From Aquimonas voraii (lineage in GTDB: Bacteria > Pseudomonadota > Gammaproteobacteria > Xanthomonadales > Xanthomonadaceae), in the NCBI RefSeq assembly GCF_900101825.1, contig NZ_FNAG01000001.1, forward strand, positions 62,001 to 126,000: DNA of 64,000 bases. The letters are read 5' to 3'. This document shows positions 16,174 to 24,500 of the stretch, piece after piece; within the stretch, counting starts at the first letter, position 1; every line of letters begins with the position of its first letter. The position numbers and the translations under genes are program-made. Below the pieces are notes generated by a model, which was not told the origin of the DNA, made no database searches, and worked only from the letters and a program-made list of their open reading frames with translations.

Positions 16174-17763
16174 ATGCACTGCGTCCTGCCGCCCGCCGCG
16201 GTTGATCTGCACGCTGTCGATCTGCTCGACCTGCATCGGGCCGAGCCGGACTTCTTCCCCTGCCTGCTGGAGAGCGCGGCCCAGGGCGGCCGCGCCCGCT
16301 ACGACCTGCTGCTCGCCGCGCCCGAAGGCGGCTTCGCGCTGGGCGCCGACGGCGTGCTGCGCGATCTCGACGGTCGAATTCTGGCGGGCGGCTTTCTGGA
16401 CCAGCTCGACCGCGCCTTCGCGGAAGCGCGCACCCCTGCGCGCAGCGATGGCCTGCCCTTCGGCGGCGGCTGGGCACTGCTGCTGGGCTACGAACTCGCC
16501 GCCGAGATTGAACCCAGCGTGCCGAGGCTTGCTGCACCGGGCGGTCTGCCGATCGCACTGGCCCTGCGCTGCCGCGCGGCGATCCTGCGCGATCGCGAAA
16601 CTGGGCAGGCGCAGGCCGTGGTCGAGGGCGATCATCCGCAGGCGCAAGCCCTGACCGAGCGACTGCAGCGCGCTTGGGCCAAGGCTGCCGAAGCGCAGCT
16701 CGCGACCGCGGACGCCATGCCGGCGGCGCGCGCACTGCCCGCATTGCCCCCACATCGGCTCGACGAAGCCGATGGCGCTGCTTTCGAGTCCGGCGTGCGC
16801 CGCATCCTCGACTACCTGCGTGCCGGCGACGTGTTCCAGGTCAACCTGTCGCGGCCCTGGCGCGTGAGTTTCGACGCCGCACCCGCGCCAGCGGATCTGT
16901 ACGCCCGGCTGCGCGCAGCCAACCCGGCGCCGTTCGCGGGTCTGCTGGCCTGGCAGGACTGGGCGGTGCTGAGCTCCTCGCCCGAGCGACTGCTGTCGCT
17001 GCGCTCGGGTGTGGCCGAGACGCGACCGATTGCCGGCACGCGTCCGCGCCAGCCCGACGATGCGTTGGACGATGCGCGCCGTCGCGCCGAGCTGATCGGG
17101 CACCCGAAGGAGCGCGCCGAGCACATCATGCTGATCGATCTGGAGCGCAACGACCTGGGCCGCGTCTGCGTGCCGGGCACCGTCGAAGTCGACGAGCTGA
17201 TGGGCCTCGAGAGCTATGCCCACGTGCACCACATCGTCAGCAATGTGCGCGGCCGGCTGCGGCCCGAGGTCGGGCCGGGCCAGGCGATTGCTGCCGTATT
17301 TCCGGGCGGCACCATCACCGGCTGCCCCAAGGTGCGCTGCATGCAGATCATCGCCGAGCTCGAAGGCGAGGGCCGCGGCCCCTACACCGGCGCGCTCGGC
17401 TATCTCGACCGCAGCGGCGACCTCGACCTCAACATCCTGATTCGCAGCTTGTGGCTGCGCGGCGCGCAGGCGGGATTTCGCGCCGGCGCCGGCATTGTCG
17501 TCGACTCCGAGCCCGCGGCCGAGCTGGCCGAGACGCGGGCCAAAGCGCGCGGCGTGCTGCGCGCGTTCGATCAAGACGCTCCGCACGGCGTGCTGCGCGC
17601 GATGGCTGCGCAGGTGTCGTCGGGGCAGGGGCCCGTCGCCCATCCTGTGGCCGAGGCCGCGGACGCGCTGCCCGCGGCCCTGTCTACTGCCGAGGCCATG
17701 GACAACCTCGCCCACCGCCCGCAGCCCGAGCCTGCGCCCGTCCACGTCGGACGCCGCGACTGA
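16174..17763 (+). CDS. pabB: Aminodeoxychorismate synthase component I (PabB), with atypical PIAGT motif
   Basis: A chorismate-binding enzyme of 529 residues, expected to make 4-amino-4-deoxychorismate with a glutaminase partner. Catalytic-domain motifs: DVFQVNLSRPW, SSSPERLL, AEHIMLIDLERNDLGRVC, HHIVSNVRGRL, FPGGTITGCPKVRCMQII and GYLDRSGDLDLNI. Context (fabF before it, pabC directly after with stop and start overlapping as TGATG) argues strongly for PabB. Oddity: the motif at 285-289 reads PIAGT; typical PabB has PIKGT, whose Lys takes part in catalysis, whereas PIAGT is usual in anthranilate synthase TrpE. An LLES near residue 31 also recalls TrpE. The last 60 residues extend beyond the usual end. 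No pabA is in the window. Confidence 0.82.
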   Translation: MHCVLPPAAVDLHAVDLLDLHRAEPDFFPCLLESAAQGGRARYDLLLAAPEGGFALGADGVLRDLDGRILAGGFLDQLDRAFAEARTPARSDGLPFGGGWALLLGYELAAEIEPSVPRLAAPGGLPIALALRCRAAILRDRETGQAQAVVEGDHPQAQALTERLQRAWAKAAEAQLATADAMPAARALPALPPHRLDEADGAAFESGVRRILDYLRAGDVFQVNLSRPWRVSFDAAPAPADLYARLRAANPAPFAGLLAWQDWAVLSSSPERLLSLRSGVAETRPIAGTRPRQPDDALDDARRRAELIGHPKERAEHIMLIDLERNDLGRVCVPGTVEVDELMGLESYAHVHHIVSNVRGRLRPEVGPGQAIAAVFPGGTITGCPKVRCMQIIAELEGEGRGPYTGALGYLDRSGDLDLNILIRSLWLRGAQAGFRAGAGIVVDSEPAAELAETRAKARGVLRAFDQDAPHGVLRAMAAQVSSGQGPVAHPVAEAADALPAALSTAEAMDNLAHRPQPEPAPVHVGRRD

Positions 17764-18587
17764 TGCGCCTCGGCGTGCTGATCGACGGCGCGCCCGCCGA
17801 TGCGGTCGGCGTAGACAGCCGTGCGCTCAATTATGGCGACGGCCTGTTCGAAACCCTGCTGGTGCAGGACGGTGCGCCGGTCTGGCTGGCCGAGCACCTG
17901 GCTCGCCTGCGCCGTGGCTGCGAGGCTCTGGGCCTGCGCGCGCCCGATCCGGACCTGCTGGCCTTCGAAGCGGGCGAGCTGTGCGCGGGCCAGCAGCGCG
18001 CGGTGCTGAAGATCCTGCTGGCGCGCGAAGGCGCCGGCCGTGGCTATGCGCCCGAGCCCGGTGCGCGCAGCCAGCGCATCCTCAGCCTGCATGCGGCGCC
18101 GCCGCTGGTGGCCAACGACTATCTCGAGGGTGTCAGTCTGCGCTGGTGCGCGACGCGGCTCGCGCTCCAGCCTCGCCTCGCCGGCTTCAAGCACCTCAAT
18201 CGCATCGAGAACGTGCTGGCGCGCGCCGAACTCGCAAACACCGGCGCGGCCGAGGGGCTGATGCTCGACACGGCGGGGCGCGTCACCTGTGCCACCGCAG
18301 CCAATGTGTTCGCCCTGCGCGGCGGCCGCCTGCGCACGCCCTCGCTGCGTGCCGCCGGCATCGCCGGCATCTGTCGCGACTGGGTCTTGAGCCGCGCCGA
18401 GGTCGAGATCGGCGAGTTGCTGCCGCAGGACATCGAGCGCGCTGACGGCGTATTCGTCTGCAGCAGCCTGCGCGGTATCCTGCCGGCTGCCCGGCTGGGC
18501 GCGCGGACCTATCGCCCCCAGCCCCTGATTGCCGGCCTGCAGGCCCAGCTCTGGAGCGAGGTTCCGGCGCTGGCGCCGCAGGCCTGA
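17763..18587 (+). CDS. pabC: Aminodeoxychorismate lyase (PabC)
   Basis: A fold-type IV PLP enzyme that splits aminodeoxychorismate into p-aminobenzoate and pyruvate for folate. The start at ATG 17763 overlaps the pabB stop; the same frame is open far upstream, but only antiparallel to real coding sequence. The 274-residue protein begins with the family pattern VDSRALNYGDGLFETLLV, has the PLP lysine (about K143) in GFKHLNRIENVLAR, and the cofactor loop TCATAANVFAL near residue 180. Its position after pabB fixes the function within a family that also includes D-amino-acid aminotransferases. Confidence 0.9.
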   Translation: MRLGVLIDGAPADAVGVDSRALNYGDGLFETLLVQDGAPVWLAEHLARLRRGCEALGLRAPDPDLLAFEAGELCAGQQRAVLKILLAREGAGRGYAPEPGARSQRILSLHAAPPLVANDYLEGVSLRWCATRLALQPRLAGFKHLNRIENVLARAELANTGAAEGLMLDTAGRVTCATAANVFALRGGRLRTPSLRAAGIAGICRDWVLSRAEVEIGELLPQDIERADGVFVCSSLRGILPAARLGARTYRPQPLIAGLQAQLWSEVPALAPQA

Positions 18588-18600
18588 AGGAGCGTTTGTC

Positions 18601-19662
18601 TTGAGTGATTCGAAACCGCGGCCGCGGCGCTGGCTGCGTGCCCTGCTCGGCCTCGTCCTGATCGGTCTGCTCGCTGTCGGCGGCGCGGCGTTCTGGTTGT
18701 GGCAGCAGTACCAAGGCTTCGTCGATGCGCCGGTGGCGGGCCTGAGCGCCGAGACCGACGTGATCCTCCAGCGTGGCGATGGCCTGCGCCGCGTGCTGCA
18801 GCGTCTGCAGGGTGCCGGGCTCGAAACCGGCCGCGAGGAATTCTGGCGGCTTCTGGCCCGCGAGATGCAGGTCGGCGGTCGCATCCAGGCCGGCGAGTAC
18901 CGCCTGCCCGCCAACGCCACGCCGCGCCAGCTGCTGCAGCAGTTCGCCGAGGGGCGCGTGCTGCAGCGCGCCTTCACCCTGGTCGAGGGCAGCACGTTCC
19001 GCGAGCTGCGATTGGCGCTGAGCCAGGCCGAAGCGCTGGAGCAGACCCTGCCGGGCCTCGATGAGGTCGAGATCATGCGCCGGCTCGATGCCGAGGGCGT
19101 GCCGGCCGAAGGCCGCTTCCTGCCCGAGACCTACTACTACACCCGCGGCATGAGCGATCTCGATCTCCTGCGTCGCGCCAAGCGCGCGATGGACCGCGTG
19201 CTTGAACGTGCCTGGGCGAATCGACAGCCCGATCTGCCGCTGAAGTCGGCCGACGAGGCCTTGATTCTGGCCTCGATCATCGAGAAGGAAACCGGCATCG
19301 GCGGCGAGCGCCGCGAGGTCTCCGGCGTATTCGTCCGCCGCCTGCGCATCGGCATGCGCCTGCAGACCGACCCCACCGTGATCTATGGCGCCGGCGAGAG
19401 CTACCGCGGCGTCATCACCCGCGCCCATCTCGACACCGACACGCCTTGGAACACCTACACCCGCGACGGTCTGCCGCCGACGCCGATCGCCATGCCGGGT
19501 CGCGCCGCCATCGAGGCCGCGGTCGATCCCGCGCCCGGTGACGCCCTGTATTTCGTTGCCAGCGGTGACGGCGGCCATGTGTTCTCGCGCACGCTGCAGG
19601 AGCACAACCGCGCGGTCGCACGCTGGCGGCAGATCGAGCGCAGCCGGAGGGCAGGGCAGTGA
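18601..19662 (+). CDS. mltG: Endolytic murein transglycosylase MltG
   Basis: Inner-membrane lytic transglycosylase that cuts nascent peptidoglycan strands, thereby setting glycan length. The start is an unusual TTG at 18601: AAGGAG at 18588-18593 is correctly placed and no ATG or GTG gives a sensible N-terminus. The 353-residue protein has a short basic head, one membrane helix (about 12-32), a LysM-like region, then the YceG catalytic domain with Glu228 in ASIIEKETG and the terminal pattern TPWNTYTRDGLPPTPIAMPG. It ends overlapping tmk by 4 bp. Confidence 0.93.
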   Translation: MSDSKPRPRRWLRALLGLVLIGLLAVGGAAFWLWQQYQGFVDAPVAGLSAETDVILQRGDGLRRVLQRLQGAGLETGREEFWRLLAREMQVGGRIQAGEYRLPANATPRQLLQQFAEGRVLQRAFTLVEGSTFRELRLALSQAEALEQTLPGLDEVEIMRRLDAEGVPAEGRFLPETYYYTRGMSDLDLLRRAKRAMDRVLERAWANRQPDLPLKSADEALILASIIEKETGIGGERREVSGVFVRRLRIGMRLQTDPTVIYGAGESYRGVITRAHLDTDTPWNTYTRDGLPPTPIAMPGRAAIEAAVDPAPGDALYFVASGDGGHVFSRTLQEHNRAVARWRQIERSRRAGQ

Positions 19663-20300
19663 GCGCAATGCGCACGCATCCGCGCTTCGTCAGCTTTGAA
19701 GGCGGCGAAGGCGCCGGCAAGAGCACCGTCATCACCGCCGCCGCCGAGTCGCTTCGCTCCGCAGGGGAGACCGTTCTGCTGCTGCGCGAACCGGGCGGCA
19801 CCGCGGTTGGCGAGGCGGTGCGCGCGGTGCTGCTGAACCCCGAGCTGCGTGGCCTGTGCGCCGAGAGCGAGCTGCTGTTGATGATGGCCTCGCGCGCCCA
19901 GCTGGTGCGCGAGCGCATCCTGCCGGCACTCGAGCGCGGTGAATGGGTGCTCTGCGACCGCTTCACCGATGCCAGCTACGCCTACCAGGGCGGCGGTCGC
20001 GGCATCGACAGCGAACGCATCGCCGAACTGGAACGCTGGGTCGCGGGTTTGAAGCCGGGCCTGAGCTTCCTGCTCGATCTGCCGGTCGAAACCGGACTGG
20101 CCCGCGCCGGCAGTCGCGCCGCACCGGATCGTATCGAATCCGAGTCCATCGCCTTCTTCGAGCGCGTGCGCGCCAACTACCGATCGCGCGCCGCTGCCGA
20201 GCCGCAGCGCTGGTGCGTGCTGGATGCCGGCCAGCCGGCCGATGCCGTTGCCGCCGCTGTGGTGCAGCGTCTGAACCTCCAGCGCGAGGCCGCACGATGA
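19659..20300 (+). CDS. tmk: Thymidylate kinase
   Basis: Phosphorylates dTMP to dTDP. The 213-residue protein has P-loop FEGGEGAGKST, the DR(Y/F) motif in CDRFTDASYAYQGGGRGID and a lid region SRAAPDRIESESIAFFERVRANY. The start is GTG 19659, overlapping mltG by 4 bp and 8 bases after GGAGG; ATG 19668 is the alternative. Its stop overlaps holB (ATGA). Confidence 0.96.
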   Translation: MSAMRTHPRFVSFEGGEGAGKSTVITAAAESLRSAGETVLLLREPGGTAVGEAVRAVLLNPELRGLCAESELLLMMASRAQLVRERILPALERGEWVLCDRFTDASYAYQGGGRGIDSERIAELERWVAGLKPGLSFLLDLPVETGLARAGSRAAPDRIESESIAFFERVRANYRSRAAAEPQRWCVLDAGQPADAVAAAVVQRLNLQREAAR

Positions 20301-21244
20301 GTGGGTCGAGCTTCGCACCCTGGCAGCAGCGCGCCTTCGAGCGTGTGCTGGCCAGCCACGCAGCACAGCGGCTGGGTCATGGACTGCTGGTCTGCGGACC
20401 GGCGCGGCTGGGCAAGCGCGCCTTGGTCGACGCTCTCGCCGCGCGCCTGCTCTGCACCGCCGCCTCGCCGGGCGAGCCGGCCTGCGGCCAGTGCCGCAGC
20501 TGCCGACTGCGGGCGGCCGGCACCCATCCCGACCTGCACCGAGTCAGCTTCGCCCTGAACGACAAGGGCGAGCCGCGCAGCGTGATCGTGGTCGAGCAGA
20601 TGCGCGAGCTGAGCGACAGGATCAGCCTGACCGCCCAGCTGGGCGGTGCCATCGTCAGCCTGATCGATCCGGCCGATGCGCTGAACCACAACGCCGCCAA
20701 CGCGCTGCTGAAGACCCTCGAAGAGCCGCAGGACGGGCGCTATCTGATCCTGGTCAGCGACGCGCCGTATCGCCTGTCCGCCACCATCCGCAGCCGCTGC
20801 CAGCGCATCGAGCTGCGCCCGCCGCCGCAGGATGAGGCCCGCGCCTGGCTGCTCGCGCAGGGCCTGCCTGCGGCGCGCGTCGAGCAGGCGCTGGCGCTCA
20901 GCGACGGCCATCCCGGTGAAGCCCAGGTCCTGCTCAGCGAGGGCGGCCTGGAGCTTCGCGAGGCCGTCCAGCGCGACCTCGAGGCGCTGGCCGCGCGCCG
21001 TGCCGCGCTGAGCGAAACGGTCAAAGCCTGGCTGGACGATCGCCCGCAAGAGCGCCTTGCCCACGCCGCGTCACTTGCGCGTGCGCGCAGTCGCGAGCGT
21101 CTGCTCGGCGGCGACGCCGCTGCCGTCCCCGAACTCGCCGACTGGTACGACCGCGCCAACCGCGTGCGCGCCCAGCTCGACACCCCGCTCAAGGCCGACC
21201 TGCTGCTGGGCGAGCTTCTGGCGGGGTGGCGCGGCGTGGCGTGA
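20297..21244 (+). CDS. holB: DNA polymerase III delta-prime subunit
   Basis: Clamp-loader subunit, 315 residues from ATG 20297 (overlapping the tmk stop by 4 bp). The AAA+ fold is visible, with a degenerate P-loop CGPARLGKRAL, the Zn-module cysteines in CGQCRSCRLRAAGTHPDL, the sensor region NAANALLKTLEEP and the SRC motif in TIRSRCQRIEL. A degenerate P-loop fits delta-prime, which does not hydrolyse ATP. In related genomes pilZ follows directly; here it is about 20.6 kb away. No terminator is evident immediately after the stop. Confidence 0.93.
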   Translation: MSGSSFAPWQQRAFERVLASHAAQRLGHGLLVCGPARLGKRALVDALAARLLCTAASPGEPACGQCRSCRLRAAGTHPDLHRVSFALNDKGEPRSVIVVEQMRELSDRISLTAQLGGAIVSLIDPADALNHNAANALLKTLEEPQDGRYLILVSDAPYRLSATIRSRCQRIELRPPPQDEARAWLLAQGLPAARVEQALALSDGHPGEAQVLLSEGGLELREAVQRDLEALAARRAALSETVKAWLDDRPQERLAHAASLARARSRERLLGGDAAAVPELADWYDRANRVRAQLDTPLKADLLLGELLAGWRGVA

Positions 21245-21354
21245 GGCTGGCTTAGGGCGCACCGTTCGGGGCGATGCCTGGACGCGCCCAGTGCGCGGCA
21301 GGGACACGCCTTCCAGTCGAGAGGGCTCAGTCCAAGTATCTGATCCGTCTGCTT

Positions 21355-21435
21355 ATTCAGGGATTTTCAGACTTGGTGTGCCGGGCCGGGGATGCGTCAC
21401 CCCTCGCGTCCGCCCAAGTTTCAGAACATTTCACA
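21355..21435 (+). promoter_or_regulatory. TTTCAG direct-repeat region upstream of the first propeller gene
   Basis: TTCAG occurs at 21356 and 21366, 10 bases apart, ending in the 12-mer TTTTCAGACTTG (21364-21375), which also occurs at 29194-29205 ahead of the 2375-residue protein gene. A second phased pair, TTTCAG at 21420 and TTTCAC at 21430, lies closer to the ATG (21516). One-turn spacing of direct repeats is the pattern bound by OmpR/PhoB-type winged-helix proteins. The regulatory role is inferred. Confidence 0.45.
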
Positions 21436-21515
21436 GCGCCGCCCGATCGTGCCGGCGAGTTCCGCACGTAGGCTCCCGACCCGGGCCCGTTCCGAGGCCG
21501 CGGGGGACTGCGAAC

Positions 21516-24500
21516 ATGAAGTGTTTGATGCGTTTACTGATGGTGGTGGGGCTGGCGCTCTGCCTGCCCGTGAGGGCGCAGTTGCCGGCGCCGCTGGCGC
21601 AGCCGAGTCTCGATCTGCGCGCCGCGGCGCAAGGACGCACCGCCGTGCTGTTGCCCGACGGCAGTGCCATCGTCAGTCACGACGGACGATGGCTGGGTGG
21701 CGAGGTCGAACGTCCAGGCCTCGCCAAGATCCGGCCGGACGGAACGGCCGATAGCGCATGGCAGGTCGAGCCCAACGGCACTGTGTTCGGGCTCGCCGTG
21801 GTCGGCGACGAGTTGCTGATAGCCGGCACCTTCAGTGCGGTCAACGGTGCCAGCCGCTTGGGGCTCGCCAAGGCCTCGATCAGCACCGGCGCGCTGTCCA
21901 CATGGAATCCGAACGCGGGCTCCAGCTCCAGCTATCGGTTCGACTCGTTTGCTGTGGTCGGGAATTCGGTGTACGTCGGCGGTACCTTCACGCAGCTTGG
22001 AACCGCCGATCGGAGCCTGGTCGCGAAGATCGATCTAGTCTCGGGGGCGGTGGATCCCGGTTTCTCGGTGACGGCGGTGGCTTCGTTCTCCTCGGACATC
22101 ATCGTGCGAACGGACGGGGCATCGCTGTTCGTCGCAGGGGTGTTCTCCTCGATCAACGGCGTCGCACGAAGCAACGCCGCCAAGCTGTCCCTGGTCGACG
22201 GCGCGGTGGATCCCGCATGGGCGCCCGTCTTCAACTCGAACGTCTTCCGCATGGAGATCGACGAGGGCTTCGTCTATCTCGCGGGCTGCTTCAGCGAGGC
22301 CGCCGGGCTTGCCCGGAATGGCGCCGCGCGGGTGTCTGCGTCCGGGTCGGGTGCCGTGGACCCGACATGGAATCCCGCCCCACAAAGCAACGCCTGTCTC
22401 TACGGCCTGAACGTGACCCCCAACCATGTCTATCTCGGGGGCTTCCTTTCGCAGCTGGGCGGGGTGGCGGTGCAGCGGGTGGGGCGCGTCGCCAAGACCG
22501 GCGCCGGCGCTGCCGACCCCAGTTGGCGTCCGGCAACGGATGGCTTGTTCACCTTTGGCGTCTGGGCCAAGGCGGATGGCACCGCTCTTCTTCTGGGCGA
22601 CTTCGTCCAGGTGGGTGCGACCTACACCCCCGGAGTGGCTCGACTCGACGCTTCGGGCAACGCTTCGGCCAGCGGTCCCTACAGTGAGGACCGCGGCTGG
22701 GTCGAGGCGCTGGCGTCCGCGCCCGACGGCGGCACCTACGTGGGCGGGCGATTCCAGAGGATCGGCGCGGCGTTCAGACCCGGCCTGCTGCGCCTGACGC
22801 CGGCCGGTGCTCTGGACGCGGGTTGGTTGCCTCCGCTGGTGGGACGCCGTTGGGTGAGCGCCCTCGCCAGCGATGCCAACCACGTGTACGTCGGCGGCGA
22901 ATTCGCCAGCGCCGGCACCCCGACAGTCAACAATCTGCTTCGCCTAACACACAGCGGGAGTTTCGATTCCAACTGGATTCCGGGCGCCTCCGGGCCCGTG
23001 CTTGCGTTGGCCATCGATGAGGCCGCCAATACCGTGTTTGCGGGCGGTCCGTTCAACGCGGTGGCTGGCCAGGCGCGCAACAACATCGCCGAGCTGAGCC
23101 GCAGCACGGGCCTGCCCACGGCCTTCAACCCCAACCCGAACGCTCAGGTGAGGGCGATCGCGCCGATCGGCGACGCCGTGTTCATCGCCGGCAACTTCAG
23201 TTCGGTGGCCGGCGTTGCCCGCAGCCGCGTGGCCAAGGTCAATCGTTCCGGCGCGCTCGATCCGAACTTCGTCGCCAACGCCAACTCCACGGTGCGCGCG
23301 CTGTTGCCCGGGCCCGATGGAACGCTCTACGTCGGCGGATTCTTCACCTCCATCAGCGGCCTCGGTCGCACGGGTCTTGCCAGGCTCTCGCAGGCCAGCG
23401 GCGCTCCCGACCCCAGCTGGACAACGTTTCCCAACAGCGCTGTCACCACCTTGGCCGCCGCCTCCGACGGCATCTACGCGGGGGGCAACTTCAGCTCGAT
23501 GGGGGATCAGCCAAGGCAGCTGCTTGCCCGGATTTCACACGGCAATCAGGTGGCGGCGCTCTTCGCACCTTCCCTCGATGTGGGCCTCACCACAGTGATG
23601 GAGCAAGGTGGACGCGTGCTCGCCGGCGGCTTCATGGGCTACTACGCGCCGGCATCGCAGCGCCAGGTGGGGCTCCTCGCCTTCCCCTTGAATGCCACCC
23701 CCGTCGCCACGACGACAACCATCACCAGCGACAGCCCCGAGCGCTCGCAGCCGTTCCAGCTGTATCGGGTCACGGTCAATGTAGTGGGTGCGGGTGGCTT
23801 GCCTGCCGCCAATCAGCGCGTCGACATCAGCGACGATCGCGGCGAGCTCTGCTCGGCCCTTCTCGACTCCGCCGGCAACGGTGCGTGCGAACTGGTGGGC
23901 AGGGTGCCAGGCACGCGGCAACTGACGGCGCGCTTCGCGGGAACGCCCTTGCTGCTTCCAAGCTCTGCCACCGAACCCCACACCGTCGCCGGCGAAAGCA
24001 GCACGCCGCCGGTGAACACCGCCATCGATCTGCGTTCGGCCAGTGCGCCTGTCGCATCCGTGCGTCTGTCCGACGGCAGTCTGGTGATCGGCGGCAGCTT
24101 CAACCGCGTCGGCGATCAGATCCGCCGCGGCTTGGCCAAGCTGCGGCCCGACGGCAGCTTGGACACCGCCTTCAGCGCGGATGTCATCGGCAGCGTGACG
24201 GGACTCGCCCGCGATTCGGCCGACAACATCTATGTGTTGGGGGCCTTCGGCTACATCGATGGCGTGCAGCGCCGGAGCATCGCCAAGCTCACCCCGGCGG
24301 GCGATGTCGTCGCGGGCTGGACCGCGGGCAACACGGCGCTCGATACCAGTGTCGGGCCTGCAAGGCTGGCGGTGGAGCCCGATGGCAACGTGCTGGTGCA
24401 GACGGTGCCGGCGCTCGTGACCACCCCTCAGAACGGAAGCTTCATCTCTAACCAGGTCATCCGGCTCTCGGGCAGCACGGGTGCGGTGATGCCGGGCTTC

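Noticed and set aside
14866-17745. 959-residue leftward open frame opposite fabF and pabB
   Set aside because: Its translation is Arg/Gly/His-rich without domains, while the opposite strand encodes two well-supported enzymes; long antisense frames are expected at this GC content.
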